From Spirometra erinaceieuropaei (taxonomy: Eukaryota > Platyhelminthes > Cestoda > Diphyllobothriidea > Diphyllobothriidae): a DNA stretch of 64,000 nt. The stretch spans positions 450,840 to 514,839 of the forward strand of contig CACRXP010000393.1 of assembly GCA_902702965.1 (NCBI GenBank), given 5' to 3'. The notes below the pieces were generated by a model. The model was not told the origin of the DNA. It did not search any database and saw nothing but the letters and a program-made list of their open reading frames with translations. Shown one piece after another: positions 46,962-60,079 of this stretch (within the stretch, counting starts at the first letter, position 1; every line of letters begins with the position of its first letter). Position numbers and translations under genes: made by a program.

Positions 46962-46973
46962 ATTTCAAGTCAT

Positions 46974-49900
46974 TTTCTAGGAATGGCTAGATAAATTTTG
47001 CTATCCGGCTCCTGCGTTTACGATGCAGATATAATTAAGAAGTGTTTTCTACTAGTAAAAACAAAACTTCGAATGCCATCTGCGGCACAGTTGGCGTCAT
47101 CAATCGCTATTACCCAAATTTCGGGTTGCATGATCAAGACGTAATTGCGATTTAGACATGAATTTACACTCCTTCATTTATGCTTTGTAAGTGACTTAAT
47201 ACTTACCTGGTGCTTCAGAAAACGGGATTTAAGTGTCGTGGGTTAGAGTTATCGTACTTGTTAAATTGTCGTTTATCCTCAGTAATTAGGAATTTGATTC
47301 TCACAACACGTCTTCAAATGAAAACAAGCATCCAATATTGTCAGCATTGCATGATTTTAAAGCCTTGGGTTTCTAGCAGGTTTGAAATTTCCTACGAAAA
47401 ATATTTAAAAGGTAGGCTACGCATCACTGGCCAATAAGTCATAAAATCCATCGTGATCACGACTCGCTATCCGTCTCCAAACGCACAGGCTTGTCATGGG
47501 AATCATGTTGCTCAGGTTCGCTTTTCAAAAAATCTGACAACTCGCTAGATGTAATCAAACAACTGGCAAATGAAGCTCAGCTTTATACTTCATATGTAAA
47601 TGACCTTGGGCAAAATCATGTATTGATAGAGCGTCCTTAAATCCATATTCCCGGCTGTTCGACTAAGCTTTTACGATTACAATTGGGGTAGTTATTTCGA
47701 GCAAATAATGTGAAGTAGACAAATGTGCTTGACAACATACCTTATATCAACACGCTTAAACGCTTTAAGAACCTAGATATTGTGACAGTAATTTGTATTT
47801 GCGGTGATATCCACCCACTAAATGAACAAAGTACCTTCGCTTAACTAAATTAAACTTTAGAAAACCATAGTAATATGCCCTCAGCGGTCTAACAGCTTCA
47901 AAGTTCGCAGTTAAAATGATTGAACTTCAGCTAGACGATTATATTTATGAAAATTATGTTCTCCTCTTTTCGCAAATAATGCATGTTATGATTGTTTTAT
48001 CCTACAAAATAACTTTACTGTGTGCCATAAATAATAATATTGTCGGGATCTTTACAGGCCCTTCAAACATTTTTTTTATTCTTAACCACCCAAAACCTTA
48101 AGATCTAAGTCGAAAAAACATAACTTGCCGTCTGTATGTCGTCGATGAATACAAACAACAGTGATATTTACTAGTTTTGGTGCAGCTGGATAATGACAGT
48201 CTGTGGCATATTTTGACAGAGTTCATCTTAAAGTGCAGAACGTTTTAAGAATTTTAAAATTTAGGAGAGGCCATTTAAGTGTTAGCTAATGCTGACTATT
48301 TTGCGGCAGAATCCTATAATATTTCAGATACACCAGAATTTAAACATTTAAATGCACGTGGAAAAAACTATATAATTACGAAGTTCGATTTTTTCTATTG
48401 ATTTTCAATGTCGCTTTTATTCAAAACTATTCCGCAGAAAGTGTGCGAAGAAATACTTATGTTGTAATCATTAGTTAAATAAACATCTGCTTCAATGTTA
48501 TTCTCAGAGAAAACTTATTTTGGGGTTTTAAAAGCTTTTCACTTTCCCAATAATTCTGAGCGAAACCTACTATTGCATTTACGCTTAGAGTATACAGTCT
48601 ACAAATTGTGCATTTGCTGTGTAAGAAATGCTATTAACTCCTCCATGCATGTAAGAAAATACCATATAGCGCATGTTCACTTTTACAATTGGTATGCAAC
48701 ATTCTGCATATTTTATGAAAAGTCTTAGTAAACGAATATATACAACAACCTCTCAGTGGATACTGCATAGTCTTACATAACTTCATAATTGCAAAACTTT
48801 GGAGCCCAAATACACTGTAGGTATGCGGGCGTTGCATTTTCGGAAAAACCTACATAACTGCAGACTTGTTAACAGCCAGATATACCTTTACTTTACGTAT
48901 ATACATTAAAAAAGAAGTCATGTCCAAACAAACAAGGAAAAGGATAGGGTATGTGTCACCCCCTTGTGGTTTCCCAATAGTTCACCTTCTAATCTTAGCT
49001 AAATGTGCTTCATTACCGTTTGGCTGGCAACAGGTCGCCAAAAAGAGTTATGCAAAAAGCAAATTTTAACCTCTAATAGCGTTATTAACATTGAAAATGC
49101 TCGTTGAGGGTTTGGTCATCAGTTAGAATCGGTGTGATTTGGGTTGTTCCTGAGAATATGATCAGCGGACTTGGGCTGTTGTTTGCATTTGGTAAACAGG
49201 CTGGGGTTGAAGTTTGAGAGTTTGTCTTAAGGTTGAAGTTACGGTTGAGTTTTTCTCAAATACTTTTGGGGTAATGGTTTCACAATGAGGGCATGTCCAT
49301 GGTCGGCGCTAGGTTTGTGTCTAGTGACGGCTTCCCCAATGGGTAACATTCTATAATCTTGCCCAAACATTATAAAAATGAATGCCCTTTGAGCAGGTTT
49401 TCTGTGTCAATTATTTTAATCTATAAGGACATGAAAAAACATAGGGAGAAGTTTCACTAATTAAGTCAGCACTTTTAATGAGCAGGTAATGGCAGTTGCT
49501 AAATTAGCGTACATCCAAAAGAGGGTAGAGTTAGTGGAAAATGTATTTCAAAATTTTGGTTTACTCTTCATAAAATCAATCGCGAATCCCCCGAAATCTG
49601 ATTTGACGTTCCATAAAATAATAGGGAGTATTCTACGATCCTAACCAACAGGTTTCAAAAAAAGACTTTACAGGCCGGTAAAAAGACCCTAACACTTTAC
49701 GTAAAAATTTGCTATTGCTCGGGAAATACTGTAGTAGCTTAAGCATGCTTGATATTCGAAAGCAGAAGAAGCAACACATAACAAAGTTAATACCTGCGAT
49801 TTGTTAACAAGCTGCTGATGATGATTTTATATTTACACTTAAGTCTTTTTTTTCATACCATGAGATCCACTATGCAACGCAAGCCGATTGCAACAACATT

Positions 49901-52685
49901 CACACACTTATTCATTAATATATATAATTTGAACTGTTTTAGCCTAGTCTTAGTCACAAATTCACTACTTATGCTTGGACGTTTAAAGTCGAATATATAA
50001 ATACACAGGGGAAATGGAGTTTGTAAAAAAAATTGCCCTTGTTTTCATCATTTTTAAGTCACTTATATGCCTTCTAGAAATATGGATTGATGTCTTTGCA
50101 CATATGCACGCTTTATAAAAATAAAGAAAACAAAATACGATGGACGTTACGTTGTAATGTTTTTCGACTACATAATGCCCGTCTATATGCTCTCAGTATG
50201 CTAATTTAAACAGAAGTCTAACGGATCACAAAAACGTTCTCTTTATTACCAGTGTACTAAATATTTTCTAAGTTAATTTTGTGATAGATGATGTCTGATG
50301 GGCACTTGTGAACGGGCGGCGTGATGTACAAGGGGCACTAAGAACAATAGACAGAAACAGTACAATTCTCACCAAAAGTGCCTATCGTAGCCAGAAGTAA
50401 TAGAGGTATTTCTCGCCAGAACATGTTGTACGTTTGCAAATACACGGCTGACCCTTGTTTTATAGCACAACTAAAGATGTGCTAAACAGAGCAATCACAT
50501 GCGATGCGATTAGGACAGGTGTCTACTATGAAGCTCTGATAGGTTAAGCGTTTACCCACGTTTCTTGAGTTTTACACAATGAAAAAATGTGTTGAGTTTA
50601 AGTCAAATATCAATATGCAGCAGAATTTTTGCTGCAAATTTCCTTCATGTTCAATACATTAAGACACCGTTAACCTTCTTATCGAAGCGTTTAAATTGTT
50701 TAACCTGGCACGAAGATTAGAGAGTTAACACATCTCTAACAAAATGTTCCCAAAATACGTTGTTGTGGTTGCAGTGAGAGCCAAGCACAAGCAGTTATGA
50801 AAAGATTCACAGTCAAATAGACATCGTATTTCGCGGCAAAAGCTTGCAAACTTTGATTAGAATACACTGCAGAAGGCAACGAAATAATTAAGCAATCGGA
50901 TTATAATAGTTATCTTAACATTTTGTACCTGAACACGCCACTTAAAAGCCAGTTTTAGACATTCCTCTCACTGCTTACTTAAGTGAAATTTGAGTTCTAA
51001 TTTTATATTGTTTGTGTTTTGCTAGGTGAACTGCTAATGATATTTCTGTAATTAAAGGACTGACTACAATAGGTGGAGTCAGGTTCATAAAGCTTTTTGT
51101 TATTTATTACAACACTAGCTCCTAAATGAAAAAGTTCCCTCTTGCAAAGGCCTGAGTTATAAAAAGGCTCGATAAGATACAGGTGCTTGCAAACGTGTTA
51201 CACAACCATAAAGACAGCGCATTTATGTGGCGAGAATTAAACAATAAATCACAATCACAATTGTGGTTAACGCTATATCTGCGATAGGCGACCTTACAAT
51301 AAAAATTGTGAGACACAGTAGATATAACGCGATTTCAATTTTAACCATCTTGTAAATCAGTTTTGGAAAGGTTTACGGACGACATGCAGGGAAAACGAAT
51401 CACGAATTTTATGTTTGCAGAACAATTGTTTCCAACACAGGTACTTGCGTTTGTTAAAAATCATAACGTAATTTAGGCATTATGACGGCCGTTTCATTTC
51501 CAAATGTGAGGTGCCTATTTTTTGGATAATTATTCAGTTTTCTTCATTATCCATCCGGCAGTTAAGTCCGTACTTCGAGACTGCGCTTTATACGCATCCT
51601 TTTTTAAAACTACGCTCCAAGTAAAGCAACATTTTTGAAGTAACTACATCATCCTAGGTGTGGGAGACCTGGGAGCAGAAAAAATCATAATATTGTGCGT
51701 GTTTTACTTACACCTGAGAAGATCGATAAGTTGCAATAAGAGTAACAAGTACGCAAAACATACAAGCAATTGAAAACCAGACAGACACAAAAAGGTACTA
51801 AAAGCAACTTTCGTTGACTGTGTAGCTGAAGTGGAATTACATGACATAAAACAATACTTTAAAATCAATACTACTGTATGACGCTAATTTAGGCACAAAT
51901 AAGGCCTTTTTACAGAAAGAGCTACGTAGAAGTAAATCAAAAGTCAATTAATGCAAGAATATGAAAATTCTGAAAATAGACTTTGCTTTTTCAGTATACA
52001 ACACGTTGCGTTTTTGCAACGTTAATAACCATTTTTTGGGCAGAAGTCACTGGATTGCAAAGCAATAGTAAATTATTGTTTAAAATATAAAACTAACGAA
52101 AGCACTTTATTGTTTAGGTTGTCATTTTGATGTACAAATTGCTTCTACTAAAACATCGTCCAAGAATTCCTCTTGAGCTTAAAAAAGTAAACATTAAAAA
52201 TATTTTCAAAACTTCCTAAACAAAAGGTTCTTTTGACATAATCCACATGATAAAATAATTCTTGGAGATAGTTGTAAAGCTATTTGCACTTTGTCTGACT
52301 TGAAGTCCAAAAACCGTCGAGCTTTCTTCCGCAGAAGCCGGATTAGATTTATTGAGTGAAAGCTTGATAAGTGTCAAAAGTTGCGAACTCTACGCTTATA
52401 CTCATTCGTTTGACCTGGGAGAGTTAACAAGTTGTCGAAAATTGCGAAGAGTAAACCAGGGTCGCGAATGCGATTAAATTATCTTGCAATCTCCCTTTTT
52501 ATGACTTGGCCAAAGAGGCTTCCTCTGTACTGTCTATTAAACGCGTACCCACTGGGACAAAATGCCTACATTAACCATATGTAAGCATGATTAGGTTTAA
52601 TGAAGGTCCCATTACAAAATGCTAGTAATGTCTTTACAGCTAGTCTTATTTTCCGATATATCCATTTGCATTTTTTGATAACATA
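46974..52685. other. AT-rich stretch without recognised features
   Basis: No gene or repeat was recognised. A strong donor-like CAGGTAAGTA occurs on the minus strand at about 47,203-47,212, but the sequence before it has stops in all frames. The region may be intron or intergenic DNA. Confidence 0.45.
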
Positions 52686-53673
52686 CAGTACGTGGGCTAA
52701 CTCATGAAATGTCAACCGAAATTCAGGAATGCGCTTTCGTTTCGAAAAGATTACTTAAGAAGGATTGTAGAACTAATTATTTTACGGCCTAATTCTATAA
52801 AACTTCTGTTACCGCAGGATGCCGACTTTTCAACCAACTTCCCTCCAGCTGTATGTAAAGACTATGCACAGTAACAATCAATTACTTAAGCAGTATGAAT
52901 TTCTCTTATTGATTTACAATGCCCCTACATGTCCAATTATATTTCATGGAAAATATGCATACAAATATTCATCCTTTTGCTCATTTGGTAAAAACTACGT
53001 TTCCTTCAAGTTTTATACTCGATAAAAAGGTATAATTCAGATTTATAAAATTTTTTATCGCGAGGCGTTTTAATACCGTATAATGGCCGTTCATAAAACA
53101 ACATATCTCCGCAATTACCAATGTGGCTCGTGAAGTTAACAATATGGATCAAATCCACTGTTTAAATTTATGAATGCCATACGATTCACTTTGATTAACA
53201 TAGAGAAATGGGCGGTTTTCCATACAGGGAAAAAATACGGACTGTAGTTTTGAAACCCTGAATCCAAGTATAACGATAGAATAGGTTCAAAATATTTCGG
53301 GAATTGGAAAAGTCTTTAAAAACTAAACGATGTCCCCCACCATGTATAAGATTCTAAAAGGATGTAATTGTCTACAAAATGAGCGAAATTTTAGATATTT
53401 TTATGCATGTTTTCCATGAAATATAATTTGACTTTTAGAGGCATCGAAAACCAATGAGAAAAATTCATGCTACTTATGTAGACATTTTTTACAGAGAGGG
53501 ATTTTTGTCTGCAGCCGCGAGGGGATCCATTCAATGATGGCATCCTGAGGTAACTGAGTTATTATAGAATTATACTGAAGACAGATTAGTTTTGCAACAT
53601 TTAATTAATCATTTCGAAACAAAAACGCATTTCGGAATTTCGGTTGATATTTCATGAGTTAGCCCACCTAATG
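52686..53673. mobile_element. Complete foldback/mariner-like element (family A), 988 bp
   Basis: The left end CAGTACGTGGGCTAACTCAT and the right end, inverted, CATTAGGTGGGCTAACTCAT begin long inverted arms of about 300 bases or more. Deeper matching blocks include GAATTTCTC/GAATTTTTCTC and ATTATATTTCATGGAAAA in both arms. TA precedes the left end (52,684-52,685); the right side now reads TT. Length and arms match the 997 bp copy at 27.8 kb, while the cores differ. No transposase is encoded. Its right arm is the same sequence as positions 1-145 beside copy 1. Confidence 0.8.
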
Positions 53674-54209
53674 TTTAAGTTTTGAATTTTCTCTAAATTT
53701 GAAAGTATGTGCAGTGAAAGCTGACCCAACGCACAACTTAAAACAAATTGCAAACGTGTGGTTTCAACTGAAAACTAAATTGTTGCGCATTGAAATCTAA
53801 GGCATTTTCTATTTAATGAAATTTTAGATAACAATTTTCGGCATTTCTATCGACGGCAGTAGTTATCTTTATGTGTTATTAAATGACAGAAACAAGCTCT
53901 AAGGGCTATTTCCGTTTTTTGGTACTAGTTCCAATGTAATAATTTGCTGCTAACCAACGGGAAACTATCCAATGTTTGCTCAAGATTGACAATACGTTTT
54001 TTCGCTCTGTTCAGACCATTCGCGCGCAGTTTATATTCATTCTAAGTAATTTGGTGCGAACATAGTTTTAGTTTAATTAATTTGTAATACCATAAAGGGA
54101 TTTTGTACTTCAACATTATTTCAAATCCAATTTAGCCACATTATAATTTAGGCTATTGCCCCACATAAATTAATAAGTACAGTATGATAAACTGGCAAAA
54201 TTTTATATA

Positions 54210-54318
54210 CAGTAAGTGTTCTGACTCATGATTTGTTAACCGAAATTCTGGAATGTTTTTTGCTCAAAAAATACCGTTAAGGCAGGGTTTTGAAATTAAT
54301 AAGCGTACAGCTTAATTC
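54210..54318. mobile_element. Isolated terminal arm of family A element, copy 2
   Basis: It begins TA-CAGTAAGTGTTCTGACTC and is the paralogue of 664-773, truncated at the same place. Confidence 0.6.
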
Positions 54319-55479
54319 AAACAGCCGCTTAATTTACGGACTCGTTCAGCGTCGCCATTTGGTCATTTTCTAAAATAAGCAACCTTCACAATAGATACCT
54401 GCAAGCACATTAACTCTGTCCACGCACAGTCTAGGTATTTAATGCGAGAGGGGATTTGCGAGGGTATCATAGGTTTTTAGGGGATTGACATACGGTCCAG
54501 GCAACTCGCGATTCATGCACTGGTAACCTTTTACGAGGGATTCAGCCTCATTTAACCTGTTGCTGTTCAAGCATTCGTTTAACTGACGATCTCGCACCAG
54601 TAATCATGACGTGCGGCGTCATCATTTGGCCATGTGCCCATCATGTGACCATCCAGTGAAGCTGGCGTTTGCTGAATTGTCGTTGGTTTGGGCTAAAAGT
54701 TAAAGCTGAAACGGACTTGAATTTAAATGACTGCCGTCCGGGAATTGTGTTCCTTCTGTCAGGTTGAAAGTACTTTGCAATTATAAGGGTGATTGCAGCT
54801 CATGCTGGAAAATTTCAAGCAAATATTAGGCTTCGCAAAAAGCTCCACTTCTATGTCTACTGCTACGACTCATCGAAGTTCTGGGTTGTCATTAGACAGC
54901 ACAGTTTGTAACTGAAGTTCACTTGTGTTAGGAAATATTTTTATTAGGCCTCAAACAGTTAAAATGCAAATGAATCAAGCAAATGACCGTTGAAAAGATG
55001 TAAGATCTTTGAGTATTTAGCATCATGTCTTGGCAACTACTGTAGATTGTCACTTCTGTAGTGTGGTTCTTCAAAGTAAGAACACGAAACATCGCTTTTC
55101 GCTTGTTTGTATGCCTATTACAAAGTTAACCTTATATTTCATCCCAGTTTTTGATAGCTGATCCAATACGCGTATTATTTCGAACTTCCGCGGCTTGACG
55201 GATCAGGCCAAAATTGTCTCAGACCATCTTGTTCCCTTGGTGCGGTTTCGTGCAATGTTTATATTGCACTGTTTAAGCACGCAGGGTTGTGTAATATTAT
55301 AAGAAGACCTTCCATATTTAAATTTAGTGTCTGTGGTTGTCTAAGCGTCTAAAGCATGCGTTAATTCTATAGAGGCAAGATTACGCAAGACAACCTTAAC
55401 ATACAGTTTTTTTCATCCTAATTGCATGGTTTTTCCTTCTTTTGGCCTTCTTAAACTCGATAATTTTACGCTGGTGTTC
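54319..55479. other. Duplicated segment without recognised gene
   Basis: It matches about 774-1,826. It has an extra ~100-base stretch near 54,570-54,690 compared with copy 1. Nothing else was recognised. Confidence 0.45.
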
Positions 55480-56290
55480 AGCATCTGATTTTTGATTTCG
55501 GGCGTTTAAAGGGAATTGTTTTAGTATCAAAAATTTTCTCTTTTACTCTTGACTTCTTTGACAGATATATTAGGTCAGTTACAAACACGGTTTCCATAAT
55601 AACCAAAAGCTGACTGATAATGATAGCAATGTGTGCGTCTTCTACCCGATCATTCTTGATTGCCAGTTTTTGGATTGATGGCGAAACCGCGCTATTAGTA
55701 AAATCATGGGCCAAATGTACTCCCAGATTATAAAGGTTACCAAAAGGACGTACCTCTACGACCAATTCTGTCTATACCTAATTCACCGCAACATTGATTA
55801 GCACAGTAGATTGTAGAACCAATATGACGCTGATTTTCGACTTGGATGAGGAAAGATAATGTTCATTTTATTGAACAGAATAGACATTAAGGCATTCACG
55901 AAAAGGCATTACCTCGAACGAGGAACCATTATTTACAAATATACCACTAGATGAGACAATAGACGTCATATGCGCAGTTCGTCCGAAATCCGTATTTCAC
56001 CCGAACTATCTTGTGATCTTTTAAAATTGTGCATGAAAAATATCCAATTTCTGTTTAACGCACAACTGTACCGAAAAATGACCAAATAATGATGGGAAAT
56101 TCAGTGGATCCAGTCCATGCAGGCGTTTTTTAGGAACGGCCAACCTACATGCTGTTATGACCAATCTCCATCTAAGGATCGAATTCACAATTGAAAGAAT
56201 ATTGTAGCAATTTAATTTCCCGAACATCCTCATGACTAAACTGGAAGATTGTTTAATAAGAAAAACATACTCGACAAAGACAAAAGAATA
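55480..56290 (+). pseudogene. Penelope-like element reverse transcriptase, 3' part deleted
   Basis: This is the paralogue of 1,827-2,650. VPLRPILSIPNSPQH is readable at 55,750-55,794, KDNVHFIEQ near 55,855, KLCMKNIQFLFNAQLY near 56,023-56,070 and GNSVDPVHAGVF near 56,095-56,130, with frame changes and stops between them. After about 56,290 the sequence jumps to what corresponds to 4,846 in copy 1, so the rest of the RT and the whole GIY-YIG domain are gone. Confidence 0.8.
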
Positions 56291-56564
56291 TATAAATAAT
56301 TACGTTCTTTATCAAGATTCCTCACTGTTATATCTGGTTGCGGTCGCCAAGTATTCGGAGTCCGGTCAAAATAAATTATTTAAAATCTGCCAAATCGCCT
56401 AGTAACTACGTGAGCCTGACAGTCACATGGTGGATTCGAGATGGAGTACTTGGGAAATTCTGCTTTGGGGTCAGTTAACTGTATCAGACGTAGTGGATTG
56501 CATACTTTAAACTAGGTTGATGGGGTAACTTGGTCCACATGTGACTGAACACACGGTCTCCGTT

Positions 56565-56648
56565 GGGGCCCCATAGTTAAGATGGCTAGAACCTTCGCGG
56601 TACTCAGGTTCTTCCCTTGCTGTCGTGGACTCGAATCCCACTGAGGTC
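56565..56648 (+). other. tRNA-like sequence, copy 2
   Basis: The A-box-like TAGTTAAGATGG (56,574-56,585) is retained. The B box has decayed to GGACTCGAATCC (56,627-56,638) where copy 1 has GGGTTCGAATCC. It would be a poorer RNA polymerase III promoter than copy 1. Confidence 0.5.
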
Positions 56649-56649
56649 T

Positions 56650-57990
56650 CCGAGAGTTTTGCAGTTAGATCAAAATGAATAACAAAAGCGTCTACTTGAA
56701 AAAAACATGTCTACGAAATGAATAGGTGTAAAAAAAAACTCTAGACTCAAATCCTGAAAAAATCCCGAATAATTATAATGCCAACACAACCTGGATAAAT
56801 AAGAGGAAAAAACGGCCAACACACAATATAAAGTCGGATAGATTCTGGAAAACCTGTGTAACTTAACTACCGTCCAGAAGTAGATGTAGTGCTGGGAAGA
56901 ATATCTAGTTCCTTGTCGCTTTAGGCGTATGTATTTTACATTGGTATCGATGCAGGCGATCGCTTCTACGGGGATTGGCAAATACTTTTCTGACTCACCT
57001 TATCTTACTTAACTTTCGCGTTTGCAAATAAGTAACCTCGTGATGGCAAATAAAAAGCCACAATTATGGAAGAATGTTTAAAAAGATATGCTAGCGTTTT
57101 GGTTGGGGATAAATTGGCCAATTTTTTTACATTGTCGAATTTGCAGGCAGGAAAATGTAGCTGCAGTTTTCGGCGTTTAACAAAAACTCATTAAAATGAC
57201 GACGCATATGTACACAGTCCTCTACGAAATAACTGTCCAAAAACGCCACCAAAGTCTGTAGTTCACATTTGCCTATTGTACTTGATGTTACTGATTCTAG
57301 TAGCAATTATAACGTTTTATTTGAATTGAAGAGCATTTGTGACCTCTTTAGCATACGTCTGCGTAGCAGGCGTTCTCATTTTATTCCCATGACTGTTGAA
57401 CTGCCTTTAAATATGGTTTGCCCTGAAAAGGTTTCAAGAAATGAACTCAAGTTTTTTGACAGATTCTAATCTACAGAATGCTTCCTTATGCGCTCTTTCA
57501 AACTTGTGGTCGGCTTCAAATTTTTGCAAGTTTTGGCGAATGCCATATGAGAATCGATTGCGGTGGTCAAGCGCACATGTCTACAAGACTAGAAAATATG
57601 TTTTCTGCTAATGCCCGCAATAGCAGACGACGGTAATATCCGTAGTCGCATGCCACTTCAAAAACACATCATTTTCAGCAATTTCATTGGCACACAAATT
57701 AGTACTTAGTTCGGTAAAGGAGCGCAAGTTCCGTGGAGCCCTGCAAAATAGAAACGTCTGCCGTAAACGTAGGTCTTATTAGCAGTTAGGTAGATTCATA
57801 ATAACTTGCGGAACTTAATCAGCTATCCTGGAAAACCAATATTGTTTACGAGCTGGATGTCAATGGAAAACATTTTGACCCCACATTTGATGGCGTTTTG
57901 CGTACATGTCGGGCCAAAAGGTGCAAGAATTGAATTCAGCGCATTATCGCCTGGTGTGTTTTATTGCTTATGAGGCAACGTCCGAATCAG
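56650..57990. other. Duplicated segment without recognised gene
   Basis: It matches 5,180-7,020 minus the transposon. The uninterrupted GTAGATTCATAATAACTTG near 57,790 is the empty site of the family B insertion. Confidence 0.55.
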
Positions 57991-57999
57991 AAATGACAG

Positions 58000-59130
58000 C
58001 GATTTAGTCATCAGTATTTGCGGTTCCATTTACCAGGCGATTCGGCTCACCAACATCTCTCCTGAAGCAACCGACATTCACGCAGTCCCTCAGAGTATGC
58101 TTTTCCTGTCTATACACTGTTTAGACATTCTACATGACAGATGGTGAGTGAGTTCATTTCTAGAACGCGAGGTTCTGAAGTATGACACAAGCGGTCTGTG
58201 AGTGATGTATTTGTGACCTGTGGCGGGAGGTGCAGCCTTACTGAATTTGGTCATGCTCCTGCAGTGGCTAAGAAGACGGTCTCACAACAGCAATGCTGGG
58301 TCGCCATTCGGAATTTTCTGCATAAGGTAGCCTCAGAAACTGGAGTTAGTTAGCATTTGGTTTTCTGAACTGCAGAAAGTTTTTGGCACGCTCAAACAGG
58401 CATGAGGTCAAACGACTGTAAGTTGGGGTCACGCCATTTCTGGTGGGTTAGATGGACTTAAGCGATCTTCTAGAAGACGTAGCCCATACTCGGCTGCGAT
58501 AGATGTTTCGTTTCTGCGGCGACTGTTACAATCTTCTTGACTTTTGGCAACCTCCAAATCGGTAATAATAGCGATTTAATCATCCGTATTTGTGGCTCCT
58601 GTCACGGATATGGGACGACTTGACTTAGTTACACCTGTCCTGAAGCAGCCCACATTCACGTAATCCGTGAGAGTATGCTTTTCCTGTCAACACACTGTTT
58701 AGACATTTTGCAAGAACGATGGTCGGGGGCTGGAGCATGACACAAGCGATCCGTAAGTGATGTATTTGTGACCTGTGGCGGAAAGTTCGGCCTTACTGAA
58801 CTTCTTCTTGCTCCAACAGTCACTCAAAACACGGTTTCGCAACAATAGTCATGACATGCTGTGTCGGCATTTGGGATCGTGTACGTAAAATAGGCTGGTG
58901 AAAGAGGCGTTAGTTGGATTTTGGCTGAATGAACTGGAGAAAGTGGTACGATCAAACAGGCACGAGATCGGGACGACTGCATGTTGGGGTCAAGTCGGTT
59001 CTGGCGGGTTTAACGTGCTTTATTAATTCACTGGGAGGCTCACTTCATACAGGAATTTTTCGTGCTCATACTGAACTACGATAGACGTTTCATTCCTGCT
59101 ACGATCGCAACAGTTTCGCAGACTTCTGAA
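58000..59130. repeat. ~0.55 kb tandem repeat, two units
   Basis: The conserved anchor lies at about 58,061 and 58,639, 578 bases apart. The first unit is about 94-97 % identical to unit 1 of copy 1, higher than most of the duplication. The second anchor has several changes, and its unit seems internally shortened. Confidence 0.8.
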
Positions 59131-59456
59131 TGATCGTTACACAACGACTGTTTTAAATGAAATTAATGTCCGGTAAAAGTATATGATTAAAACTTGAGAA
59201 TTTAAATCGAAAGTAAAAAATCTGGAATTTTTTTTCAAAAATAGGGTATTGTAACGTATGAATATGCGCAGTTACAAACTCTGTGCATCATAAGGCTGAG
59301 ACCTTAGATATATGTGGATGTCGTGCGCTAAACAACAACCTTTTTTATTAGTTTCTCCGCCAATTCCATACCTGCGGCGCTTTTTTATGCTTCTTTAGTC
59401 TTTTTGCCAAAAGTTGATTTCCTGTTCATAAATCCAGCATTTAACATGGTCTTCGC

Positions 59457-60075
59457 TCGCATTTGCTCTCTCATGAATTGATAATCAAAGTTTTGAAATG
59501 AGTTTGCATTTGAAAAAAATAACTTAAGTTGTGTTGTCATAATAATTATCCTGTAGTATCATAGTAGGATACCAACTTCCGAACGGTGTCATTATTAGCC
59601 GCCTGCGTAAGCTACTTTCCGCAAAAAAGCGACAAAAATATAGCATCTATTCTTTGCGGCTTAAAGAAGTGTCCAATTATAAGATCTTCCCAAGCTCTGA
59701 AATGTCCAATCGTACAGCATCGCAACCGCAGGTTTACGGAGGCTGCTTAAAAAGTGGACAACTTTGCTTGGGTCAGTTATAAAATTTCGAGTGCCCTATA
59801 TGCCCTCTTTATAATAGCATATAGAAATGTGTGATTTTCATTGTACACAAAGCATACAACTTGCAGTTCGGAAGCCCTGGACGCAAGTTTAACAACAGGT
59901 GCGGCTCAGAATTATTCCGTAATTGAGAAAGTTCTTCAATACCTAAAGATACTTCTTCTACAGGATCAACATTAAAGAAGACGGGATGTTCTGCAAAATA
60001 AACAAAGGATAGAATGTGTATGTGCTTGATTTATAAAAGTTTTTTTCGAAATTATGAATGTATTTAAAATCAAGG
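59457..60075. mobile_element. Family A element fragment, copy 2
   Basis: This is the paralogue of 8,917-9,680, with about 130 bases missing near 59,640. The right arm is absent here too. Confidence 0.55.
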
Positions 60076-60079
60076 GTAA

